Assembly: GCA_963693635.1 (NCBI GenBank)
Contig: CAVOBC010000343.1
Span: forward strand, 1 to 5,209
Reading direction: 5' to 3'
Length of the DNA stretch: 5,209 nt
DNA from: CAVOBC01 sp963693635
GTDB taxonomy: Bacteria > Pseudomonadota > Gammaproteobacteria > Pseudomonadales > Azotimanducaceae
Position 1 is the first letter of the stretch, and each line of letters opens with the position of its first letter. A model generated the notes under the pieces. That model was not told where the DNA came from and ran no database searches. It saw nothing but the letters and a program-made list of their open reading frames with translations. Shown here piece by piece: positions 1 through 4,971 of the stretch. Both the position numbers and the translations under genes were made by a program.

Positions 1-2
1 AC

Positions 3-557
3 AGTACCTGGCAGGACTCGGCAGCCCTGCTACTGACCCGACGTTCATCGAAGCTCAAGAACCATGGCGGCCAGTGGGCGCTACCGGGCGGGCGGATCGA
101 CGTGGGTGAGACCCCGTACCAGGCAGCCCTGCGTGAAATGGAGGAAGAGGTCGGTCTTTCAGTCGCGCCCGAGAACATCCTCGGGCGCCTGGATGACTTC
201 GTCACGCGCTCCGGCTTCATCATCACACCGATTGTCGTGTGGGTCGGCGCCAACGATGGCGCCATCCCCAGCCCCGATGAGGTCGCCTCCATCCACCGAA
301 TCCCCGTCAACGAGTTCCTGCGCGAAGACGCGCCCTTTCTCAGCGACAACGTGGAACTCGAGACGGTGGATGGATTGACCTATGAGCAGCGAAACCTGCC
401 GGTGACGAGCGCCAACCCGGTCTTGCGTATGCCGGTGGGCTCGAGCTGGATTGCGGCGCCCACAGCCGTGTTCCTTTACCAGTTCAGAGAGGTTTGCCTG
501 CTCGGCAAAGACACCCGCGTCGCCCACTACGAGCAGCCGCGTTTCGCCTGGCGCTGA
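3..557 (+). CDS. Nudix hydrolase, CoA pyrophosphatase-like (5' end outside window)
   Basis: The frame is open from base 3, so the gene starts before the window; 184 residues are visible, ending at TGA 555-557. A GTG at 102 would be a false start because it falls inside the Nudix box. The box (G-x5-E-x7-R-E-U-x-E-E-x-G-U) is complete at 90-158, visible residues 30-52, reading GRIDVGE then REMEEEVGL; its glutamates bind the catalytic metal. Just before it, LLLTRRSSKLKNHGGQWALP resembles the extra motif of the CoA-pyrophosphatase (NudL-like) subgroup, although its usual PhePro is LeuPro here. Known members cleave the pyrophosphate bond of coenzyme A or acyl-CoA in the cytoplasm, giving 4'-phosphopantetheine and 3',5'-ADP. 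The C-terminal VAHYEQPRFAWR completes the fold, so the gene looks functional. The family is confident; the exact substrate is inferred. It is the only intact plus-strand gene here, and what follows it is degraded. Confidence 0.9.
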   Translation, partial: STWQDSAALLLTRRSSKLKNHGGQWALPGGRIDVGETPYQAALREMEEEVGLSVAPENILGRLDDFVTRSGFIITPIVVWVGANDGAIPSPDEVASIHRIPVNEFLREDAPFLSDNVELETVDGLTYEQRNLPVTSANPVLRMPVGSSWIAAPTAVFLYQFREVCLLGKDTRVAHYEQPRFAWR

Positions 558-563
558 GACTGC

Positions 564-606
564 GTGCCGCGCGAGTATCATCATGGACGGCGACGTCAAG
601 GTCTAA
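564..606 (+). pseudogene. possible N-terminal remnant of a TetR-family regulator
   Basis: A GTG at 564, six bases after the Nudix stop, opens VPREYHHG. This resembles the very start of many TetR-family repressors, which begin R-x-Y-H-H-G-D-L/V. In a second frame the next codons (589-603) read GDVKV, the expected continuation, and then hit TAA 604-606. About four extra bases near 586-590 would explain the break. Nothing downstream resembles a TetR protein. The match is only about a dozen residues, so it may be chance. Confidence 0.2.
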
Positions 607-634
607 GTGCCGTCACGCTACATGCGCTCAACGC

Positions 635-657
635 CCGGTCGCATCTAAAAAGACCGG
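635..657. terminator. weak inverted repeat downstream of the Nudix gene
   Basis: CCGGTC (635-640) and GACCGG (652-657) form a perfect 6-bp stem around an 11-base A-rich loop, about 78 bases past the Nudix stop. No T-run follows on either strand, so a terminator role is only possible. The surrounding 607-784 holds no gene I can support. Confidence 0.25.
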
Positions 658-784
658 ACGTATCAAGCCCTGGGCGCCACTTCTTGCTGTTGGGGCAAGG
701 CCGGCAACTGCAAGGAAACCGCGGATCCACTGCGTCATTCAACGGACGAACCAGGCCGAGTATTCCGATCTCGTCGCGCACTGA

Positions 785-1185
785 CTGAAGAACGAAGCGT
801 TGTGTCAGCATCATTCGCGCTCTTCTCCGGTGTCGGGAAACCGTGTGTGCAGCAGCCAAAGATAAATCAGATATACATCACCCGGCTCGCCTACGAGTTC
901 GACAAGTTCAAGGCGGGTACTATCGGCACGCCCTACTTTGCCGATGATGCAGTCCCGTTCGGCGAGGTCTCTGGAGAACAGGTCGCCAGAAAAAGCAGTA
1001 TGTTCCAGCGCTTGTCTCAGCCCGCATCTGCGATGGTTGCCTTTGATGTTGAGCCGGTGAGACCCCGCGACTGCTACTGGCGCACCCCCACCTGCTTCCA
1101 CGGCATCCAGAAAAGCAAAGACCTGCACGCCTGCAATTGAAGAGCCGAAGCCCGAGCGCCGCTGCTCTGACGAACCTATTCCCAC
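785..1185 (-). pseudogene. phytanoyl-CoA dioxygenase (PhyH) family remnant, truncated and frameshifted
   Basis: Read on the minus strand, frame one (from 1185 down to about 823) gives VFAFLDAVEAGGGAPVAVAG then SHRL, followed by GEPGDVYLIYLWLLH and FPDTGEE. The chain then runs into TGA at 811-813. Frame two picks up at 820 with ARMMLTQRFV, the expected continuation. This order (GG-A-x-x-V-x-GSH, then G-x-PGD-x-x-L-x-x-x-WLLH, then R-M-M-L-T-Q-R) is typical of the C-terminal half of PhyH-type non-haem iron, 2-oxoglutarate-dependent dioxygenases. The WLLH histidine (847-849) should be the second metal ligand, and the Arg of RMMLTQ (815-817) should bind 2-oxoglutarate. The N-terminal half with the first HxD iron motif is absent; upstream lies the end of the next remnant. 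The call is a pseudogene made of two frames. A sequencing error could explain the frameshift but not the missing half. Confidence 0.7.
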
Positions 1186-1217
1186 GCGAGCAGTGTGGTG
1201 GCGAGCGCCGGACGGGG

Positions 1218-1724
1218 CTATAGGTCCTCGGGCCGCACCCGGATACCGGCCAACTCCTCGAAGATCTCGATTAACGCCCAGTGCTCACGGTTGGCGAAGC
1301 CGCGTACATCGCAGGCAAGGTAGGCTTGCGTCGCCACGGAGCCAACGAGTAGGGGCACCGAGAGGTCTCGAGCGAGTTCCGAGGCCAGGGTAGTGTCCTT
1401 GACCCGCGTATGTAACCCCCGCTGCGGCGCGTTGCCAGCCGGCGGCACCGAGCTCTGCGTCATCACATCTTCAACGACGGCGTCGAACGCGCGGCTCGCT
1501 CCGCTGCTAGACGAAATCACCTCTCGCAGGGTTTCCACGCTGAGACCTGCTTTGACACCGAGCACCAGGGCTTCCATCGCCGCGACCTGATTGGAGGCCA
1601 GAATCAGGTTATTTATCAGCTTCACCGTGGTGCCGGCCCCGATCGGCCCCGCATCTGGTCCGGGCGTTACTGCAGGCAAAGCGGGACCTCGAACGCCCTT
1701 CAGCGCCTGTTTGTACGCCGCGAG
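1218..1724 (-). pseudogene. 3-hydroxyisobutyrate dehydrogenase family, C-terminal domain only
   Basis: The frame reads GPIGAGTTVKLINNLI (G-x-G-x-x-x-K-x-x-N), which is the catalytic Lys/Asn helix of beta-hydroxyacid dehydrogenases, with Lys at 1620-1622 and Asn at 1608-1610. It continues with EALVLGVKAGLSVETL, VKDTTLASELA, VPLLVGSVATQAYLA and IEIFEELAGI, the helical C-terminal domain of this family, and stops at TAG 1218-1220. Full-length members have about 290 residues, with an N-terminal Rossmann domain carrying G-x-G-x-x-G for NAD(P). Here the open frame begins only after a TGA at 1743-1745. Family-like sequence appears to start near 1724 (AAYKQAL), so the cofactor domain is missing. A TTG at 1677-1679 could be called as a start, but it would give a protein without cofactor binding. 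It is probably a 5'-truncated pseudogene, formerly cotranscribed with the TauD-like gene upstream. The substrate of the parent enzyme cannot be named. Confidence 0.8.
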
Positions 1725-1797
1725 ATGGCAAGATCCGTGGGCTCAGATTTCAGAACCCAAAGCGATGCCCTATTGGGCTGGCACCCGACCGTACTGA

Positions 1798-2901
1798 CTA
1801 ATTCGGCTCTGGGAAGGCGCTGCTGAAACTGTTTCCGGTCGTTGAGGACCCGGTCCGGTCGACGTGCATCTGCGAGGCCAACTCGTCCTCGCAGGAGCGC
1901 ATCGGCTCGCCCTGGACTATCTCGGACACGCTGCCGTCAAGGCCGTGCAAGGGTCGTCCCACCAGCGTCGTGCGGTAGAGCTGACGCTCTGCGCCGGTTG
2001 GGTAGATGTCGGTCGGGGCGCGGTGCGTCGTCGAGCGCTCGTCCCAGACCACCAGGTCCCCCTTGCTCCACACGTGCTGGATGGTGTATTCCACGGAGTG
2101 CTCCCAGATCTTGTGGAGCAGAGCCGTGCTCTCCTCCTCATCGATCCCAACCACGAACTTCAGGAAGCCAGGCGAGTTGTAGAGAACCTTCTCCCCCGTG
2201 TCCGGGTGTACCGTGACCAGCGGATGATGGCTCACCATCCGCCGGCTTGCGATCGCATCGCCGTATTCGGAACCTTTGGTCTTCCCGTACTTGTATTCGT
2301 GCTCGGCCTTTAGGGTGCCCACTTGCTGCTTCGTGGGCTCATCCAGGGTCTCATAGGCGGCCGCGAGGTTGCCAAAGTTCGTGTCCCCGACGCCCTCCGG
2401 GATGATCTCCCCGCGGAGCATCCCGATGCTTGGGGGGTTCACGCAGGCGGTTATGTCGCAGTGGTACCCTGTCCAAGGGTTCGTCGCGGCCTTCGCCTCG
2501 TAGCTGTCCATGTTCCGCGGCTTCGACCCATCCCCTTGGTAGACCGAGAAGATCTCGGGGTACTTATCTACGTGGCCAAAGACGGTGTGGCCGATCGTTG
2601 GCGCTCCAATGTTCGGAGAAGCATTGCTCAACTCGTAGGTGAAGCGCACCTGCTGCTCGTGGTTCAGGTTGATCTTCTTGAAGACGAGGACTTTGTGGCG
2701 AATCAACGCGTCGTAGACCGCGGCGACCTGTTCCGCGCTGAGCTTGTTCTTGAGGTCCACCCCCTCGACTTCCATGCCCAGAGTTTCGGAGATGGGCTTC
2801 AGCTTAATCAGCCTGGCGTCTTGGGCCGCCGCAAGGCGGTCGTCAATCTCGTCAGAGCTCCCGAAAGTGGGCTCCGTGAACACGTCCATCGTTGAGGCCA
2901 T
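1798..2901 (-). CDS. TauD/TfdA-family 2-oxoglutarate-dependent dioxygenase
   Basis: This is a complete 367-residue protein. The family uses Fe(II), O2 and 2-oxoglutarate to hydroxylate a substrate, releasing succinate and CO2; TauD acts on taurine and TfdA on 2,4-D. Residues 31-75 match the usual N-terminal strand region (LKPISETLGMEVEGVDL, then HKVLVFKK). The iron motif HxD is His147-x-Asp149 (GYHCDITA), followed by GMLRGEIIPEGVGDTNFGN. The distal iron ligand is His293 (TTHRAPTD), and Arg306 and Arg310 (ERQLYR) fit the 2-oxoglutarate-binding arginine region. All cofactor ligands are therefore present. Start ATG 2899-2901 is preceded by GGGAG nine bases upstream; a second Met (residue 5) has no such site. 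The stop is TAG 1798-1800. The protein is longer than E. coli TauD (283 residues), with extra sequence at both ends and a low-complexity Ser/Thr-rich tail after residue 350. The substrate is unknown; taurine cannot be assumed. It lies 312 bases downstream of the hydratase-like gene. Confidence 0.92.
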   Translation of the reverse strand: MASTMDVFTEPTFGSSDEIDDRLAAAQDARLIKLKPISETLGMEVEGVDLKNKLSAEQVAAVYDALIRHKVLVFKKINLNHEQQVRFTYELSNASPNIGAPTIGHTVFGHVDKYPEIFSVYQGDGSKPRNMDSYEAKAATNPWTGYHCDITACVNPPSIGMLRGEIIPEGVGDTNFGNLAAAYETLDEPTKQQVGTLKAEHEYKYGKTKGSEYGDAIASRRMVSHHPLVTVHPDTGEKVLYNSPGFLKFVVGIDEEESTALLHKIWEHSVEYTIQHVWSKGDLVVWDERSTTHRAPTDIYPTGAERQLYRTTLVGRPLHGLDGSVSEIVQGEPMRSCEDELASQMHVDRTGSSTTGNSFSSAFPEPN

Positions 2902-2910
2902 AGCTAACTT

Positions 2911-2915
2911 CTCCC
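2911..2915 (-). promoter_or_regulatory. ribosome binding site of the TauD-like gene
   Basis: GGGAG on the minus strand, nine bases before ATG 2901-2899. It supports the first Met over the Met at residue 5. Confidence 0.6.
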
Positions 2916-3136
2916 GTTGAGATTGAAGAAGAATCTACCACGACGGGGTCCGCAACAAAAACTGAGACACATTGATCTGCAACGAAGACCCAGCGAGATT
3001 GCTGTGCGACGGTGCGGCTTCGAATGACCGCTTGACCGAAGGTCAGATTGAAAATGTGATGACTCATATGCGGGGAGTGGTTGATGCAGACCGTAAGGTA
3101 TTGGCATCAGGACTGGGCAGCACGTCAGACGCATTT

Positions 3137-3162
3137 TGAGACATCCTTGACTGTGAGACATC
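3137..3162. repeat. short direct repeat TGAGACATC x2 upstream of the TauD-like gene
   Basis: TGAGACATC occurs at 3137-3145 and again at 3154-3162, 17 bases start to start. The core TGAGACA also occurs at 2963-2969, nearer the TauD-like start. All copies lie in the non-coding interval between the two intact genes, so they could be regulator half-sites. The interval 2916-3170 holds no gene I can support; minus-strand open frames there have no family features or ribosome binding site. Confidence 0.4.
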
Positions 3163-3170
3163 AGCGCCGA

Positions 3171-3196
3171 CGGGCGCGGCGGTCTCGCCGCGCCCG
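3171..3196 (-). terminator. strong GC hairpin, likely terminator of the enoyl-CoA hydratase-like gene
   Basis: CGGGCGCGGCG (3171-3181) pairs perfectly with CGCCGCGCCCG (3186-3196) around a 4-base loop, an 11-bp all-GC stem. On the minus strand it starts 17 bases after the stop of the hydratase-like gene. It lacks a strong U-tract, as is often seen for terminators in high-GC bacteria. It suggests that the hydratase-like and TauD-like genes are separate transcripts. Confidence 0.65.
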
Positions 3197-3213
3197 CCCC
3201 GGCTCGTGCGGAG

Positions 3214-3951
3214 TTAGCCTCCCTTCGAGAACCCAGCCAACCGCTCCGCCATATCGTCGCCAGAGCGACTGTTCTGCCGTTCGAACTCCAGGCTCTCTTC
3301 CAGACCCAGATTCCGCCCTGCGTTCACCAACATCTTGTCCGAGCGCAGCGTGTGCCAGGAATTGTCGAGAAATCCGCGGGCCATGGCGATCGCTTCTTGT
3401 GCCAGTTGGTCATCCGGGACGACCTTGTTCGCGAGTCCTAGTTGTACAGCTTCTTCTCCGCCGATGACGCGGGCCGAGAACATCATCTCCTTCGCGGCCA
3501 GCAGGCCAATGCGCCGCGGGAGGCGTTGGCTCATGCCCCAGGTGGGTGACATCCCCCACGTGCCGTGCGTGTCCGAGAAGCGTGCGTTGTCAGCGCAGAT
3601 CATGAGATCGCCGGCGAGCGCGAGTTCGAGCGCACCCGTGTAGCAGTGGCCCTGCACGGCGAAGATGACCGGTTGTGGCATTGCTTCGATGGCATCCAGC
3701 GTCTCCGCCTGGAACCGTGGGCTGGGTGCGCGCTCGCCTGACTGGATCGCTTTCAGGTCATTGCCCGCGGAGAACGAGCGACCGTTGCCCTGGATGATGA
3801 CGCAACCGATCTCGTCAGGCGTGGCCGCTATGCGGTCGATGTGCTCGCGCAGTTCGATGAAAAGCGCGGGGTTCAGTGCGTTCAGTGTCTCGGGTCGGTT
3901 AAGCGTGAGGGTCACGAGTCCATCTTCGACTTCACATTCTACGAGTGCCAT
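3214..3951 (-). CDS. enoyl-CoA hydratase/isomerase (crotonase) family protein
   Basis: This is a complete 245-residue crotonase-fold protein, close to the family's usual 250-270. Such enzymes bind an acyl-CoA and stabilise its enolate in an oxyanion hole; most act in fatty-acid or related acyl-CoA breakdown in the cytoplasm. The first oxyanion segment is FSAGNDL (residues 60-66), and the second is GHCYTGALELALAGDL (101-116). RLPRRIGLLAAKEMMFSARV (143-162) and EAVQLGLANKVVP (167-179) complete the core. The first catalytic Glu of rat mitochondrial hydratase (Glu144) aligns with Glu109. The second (Glu164, in F-G-x-P-E) aligns with His129 in FSDTHGTWGMSP, so ordinary water addition is doubtful and the reaction could be isomerase- or hydrolase-like. 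I recall a similar F-A-D-T-H pattern in other crotonase homologues, including mycobacterial EchA paralogues. Start ATG 3949-3951 has a strong AAGGAGA site; the stop is TAA 3214-3216. The gene lies divergent to the short-chain dehydrogenase remnant. Confidence 0.93.
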   Translation of the reverse strand: MALVECEVEDGLVTLTLNRPETLNALNPALFIELREHIDRIAATPDEIGCVIIQGNGRSFSAGNDLKAIQSGERAPSPRFQAETLDAIEAMPQPVIFAVQGHCYTGALELALAGDLMICADNARFSDTHGTWGMSPTWGMSQRLPRRIGLLAAKEMMFSARVIGGEEAVQLGLANKVVPDDQLAQEAIAMARGFLDNSWHTLRSDKMLVNAGRNLGLEESLEFERQNSRSGDDMAERLAGFSKGG

Positions 3952-3957
3952 CGGCTT

Positions 3958-3964
3958 TCTCCTT
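3958..3964 (-). promoter_or_regulatory. ribosome binding site of the enoyl-CoA hydratase-like gene
   Basis: AAGGAGA on the minus strand, with 6 bases between it and ATG 3951-3949. It is a near-consensus Shine-Dalgarno and fixes the start. Confidence 0.8.
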
Positions 3965-3982
3965 GCAGGGTGATCGAAACAA

Positions 3983-3995
3983 GCAAGCCGCTTGC
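3983..3995. promoter_or_regulatory. candidate operator: inverted repeat GCAAGC-C-GCTTGC
   Basis: A perfect 6-bp inverted repeat with a one-base centre lies 31 bases upstream of the hydratase-like start codon, between that gene and the divergent short-chain dehydrogenase remnant. CAAG...CTTG palindromes are common binding sites of TetR-family regulators of lipid catabolism. The KstR2 site has a 2-base spacer rather than the 3 seen here, so no specific regulator is implied. A second CCGCTTG follows at about 4002-4008. Confidence 0.4.
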
Positions 3996-4049
3996 ATCAG
4001 CCCGCTTGACTGCGGGAGACTCCATTATGCACGGTGCAGCCGGGTCCGA

Positions 4050-4372
4050 GATGGGTGGGGGCATGCGCTGGCCTCACGAGGCGCGGGCGTTACGGCCAAT
4101 GCCCTGGTGCCGGGCGATTGACCAACACTGAACTCGTGTCAGATAGCTCGCCAGTCGACAGGGACAACCTGATCCAGCCTCAGGTGATGGATGCACCCAT
4201 CGTCTGGCTGGCGTCCGACGCGTCGAGCGATACCAACGGGCAGCGCACCATTGCCTACCACTGGGATTCCGACCTGCCGCTGGACGCATGCCTCGCTAAA
4301 GCGGCCGCGCCGGCGGCGTGGCCGCAATTGAGTGGCAGGGCAATACGGTGGGATCAGCCACCGGCCGGCTAG
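4050..4372 (+). pseudogene. short-chain dehydrogenase/reductase, C-terminal remnant with frameshift
   Basis: Frame one reads GAGVTANALVPG (4080-4115), the SDR strand beta-6 region that ends in the conserved Pro-Gly. It then meets TGA at 4119-4121. A second frame starting around 4118 continues LTNTELVSDSSPVDRDNLIQ, then PQVMDAPIVWLASDASS, TNGQRTIAYHWDSDLPL and APAAWPQL, ending at TAG 4370-4372. The VWLASD-x-S-x-x-x-x-GQR block is the usual C-terminal region of SDR oxidoreductases. Loss of one base near 4116 (GGCGATTG from GGCGGATTG) would restore P-G-G-L-T-N-T. The cofactor-binding N-terminus (T-G-x-x-x-G-x-G) and the Y-x-x-x-K active site are absent upstream, where the sequence merges with the hydratase promoter region. 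It is therefore a truncated, frameshifted remnant of a roughly 300-residue NAD(P)-dependent oxidoreductase. Its substrate is unknown. Confidence 0.75.
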
Positions 4373-4783
4373 CCGGACAACGTTTTCGCCAACTCCGCTT
4401 CGTCTATACCAGAGAGGGCATGGGCCCCGACGAACTGGCGATGGCGTTGCGATTCGATGGATGAGACGCAAGCATCCCCTTAATGGTGCAGGTACGTCGC
4501 CGAAATCGGGCATGAACGGACGCGCTCGCAGATCGACAGAAGGTTTCCTTACACGAGGCAGCTACGTCGCTTATCGGCCTCGAGCAGACCAATGTGGTCC
4601 CGGATTGCTGCGCAGCCACGCCTGGGTCTCCCCCAGGTCTCGCGATGAGAAGGTGTCGCCTTCCCAGCCAAGCCACTGAGTGCCGTGCATCTTGCGCAGG
4701 AGTTCATAGCGATTCCCGCCGCGTGAAGGCGATCCTAACGAGCAACCAGCATCCGAACCGAGCGCCCCGCTGACCCCTGTGTG
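4373..4783. other. region with no assignable gene between two remnants
   Basis: No open frame here carries a recognisable domain, a good ribosome binding site and a sensible length together. Two short pieces look coding-like. On the plus strand, 4384-4464 reads FRQLRFVYTREGMGPDELAM and ends at TGA. On the minus strand, an open stretch reads down from 4783 to TAA 4573-4571. I could not place either in a family. Since remnants lie on both sides, these may be scraps of further broken genes. Confidence 0.4.
4571..4690 (-). pseudogene. unidentified short coding-like fragment
   Basis: From an ATG at 4688-4690 the minus strand encodes 39 residues, including MHGTQWLGWEGDTFSSRDLG and WLRSNPGPHW, ending at TAA 4571-4573. 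The frame is open upstream to a TGA at 4784-4786 (RYELLRK precedes the Met). Trp, Gly and acidic residues are spread as in a real protein, but I do not recognise a family and there is no clear ribosome binding site. It could be the C-terminal end of a lost gene, or chance. Confidence 0.2.
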
Positions 4784-4944
4784 TCAACTTGGGCACCGCG
4801 ACTAAAAACGTGTCTTCAGGATTGATATAAGCCTGTGTCCTCGCTGCGGCGGCACGCCGCGGGTGATTGCCGACGTGACTGATCCACACATTTGCCCGAA
4901 TTCGGGCTCATGCTGCGGCCCGATCGCCGCCTGACATGACCTGA
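4784..4944 (+). mobile_element. IS91-family transposase, C-terminal remnant in three frames
   Basis: Three plus-strand frames join into the typical end of IS91-type transposases. STWAPRLK (4784-4807) is followed, after one extra A in an A-run at 4804-4808, by RVFRIDISLCPRCGG (4809-4853) and TPRVIADVTDP (to 4886). After one extra base near 4887-4893 (T-run 4891-4893), a third frame gives ARIRAHAAARSPPDM and TGA 4942-4944. Family members commonly end W-A-x-R-L-K-R-V-F-x-I-D-I, C-x-x-C-G-G-x-x-R-V-I-A, then x-A-R-I-x-x-H; the Cys pair is thought to bind zinc. These are Y2 (HUH) single-strand transposases. The catalytic tyrosines and HUH motif lie upstream in full proteins and are missing here, so the element is dead. 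Family confidence comes from recalled motifs. Confidence 0.65.
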
Positions 4945-4971
4945 TCAGGTGTTCGAATCACCCATGATCAG
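4941..4971. repeat. imperfect hairpin overlapping the transposase remnant stop
   Basis: CTGATCAGGTG (4941-4951) can pair with CACC (4959-4962) and TGATCAG (4965-4971) across a 2-base bulge, giving an 11-bp stem with a 7-base loop. The left arm itself sits in the 12-bp palindrome ACCTGATCAGGT (4939-4950). It overlaps the remnant stop. It could be a terminator, an operator, or part of an IS91-type replication end, where hairpins are known; none can be proven here. Confidence 0.4.

Noticed and set aside
102..557. Nudix gene starting at GTG 102
   Set aside because: The frame is open back to base 3, and residues upstream of 102 complete the Nudix box; starting at 102 would cut it.
159..599. Minus-strand 146-residue ORF across the Nudix gene
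   Set aside because: It is antisense to a well-supported Nudix domain and has no recognisable motif.
802..1140. Plus-strand 112-residue ORF
   Set aside because: It is antisense to the PhyH-like remnant, which carries clear family motifs; the plus frame has none.
2323..2895. Plus-strand 190-residue ORF
   Set aside because: It is a shadow of the TauD-like gene, Val/Leu/Arg-rich as expected from antisense high-GC coding.
2904..3161. Minus-strand 85-residue ORF between the two intact genes
   Set aside because: It has Cys/Ser/Arg-rich translation without motif or ribosome binding site, and it covers the TauD-like leader.
4139..4513. Minus-strand 124-residue ORF
   Set aside because: It is antisense to the SDR remnant, which has clear family sequence on the plus strand.
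4846..4907. Small GC hairpin (GCGGCG/CGCCGC) and 14-bp palindrome GCCCGAATTCGGGC as regulatory sites
   Set aside because: Both lie inside the transposase-derived coding sequence and are more simply explained by it.
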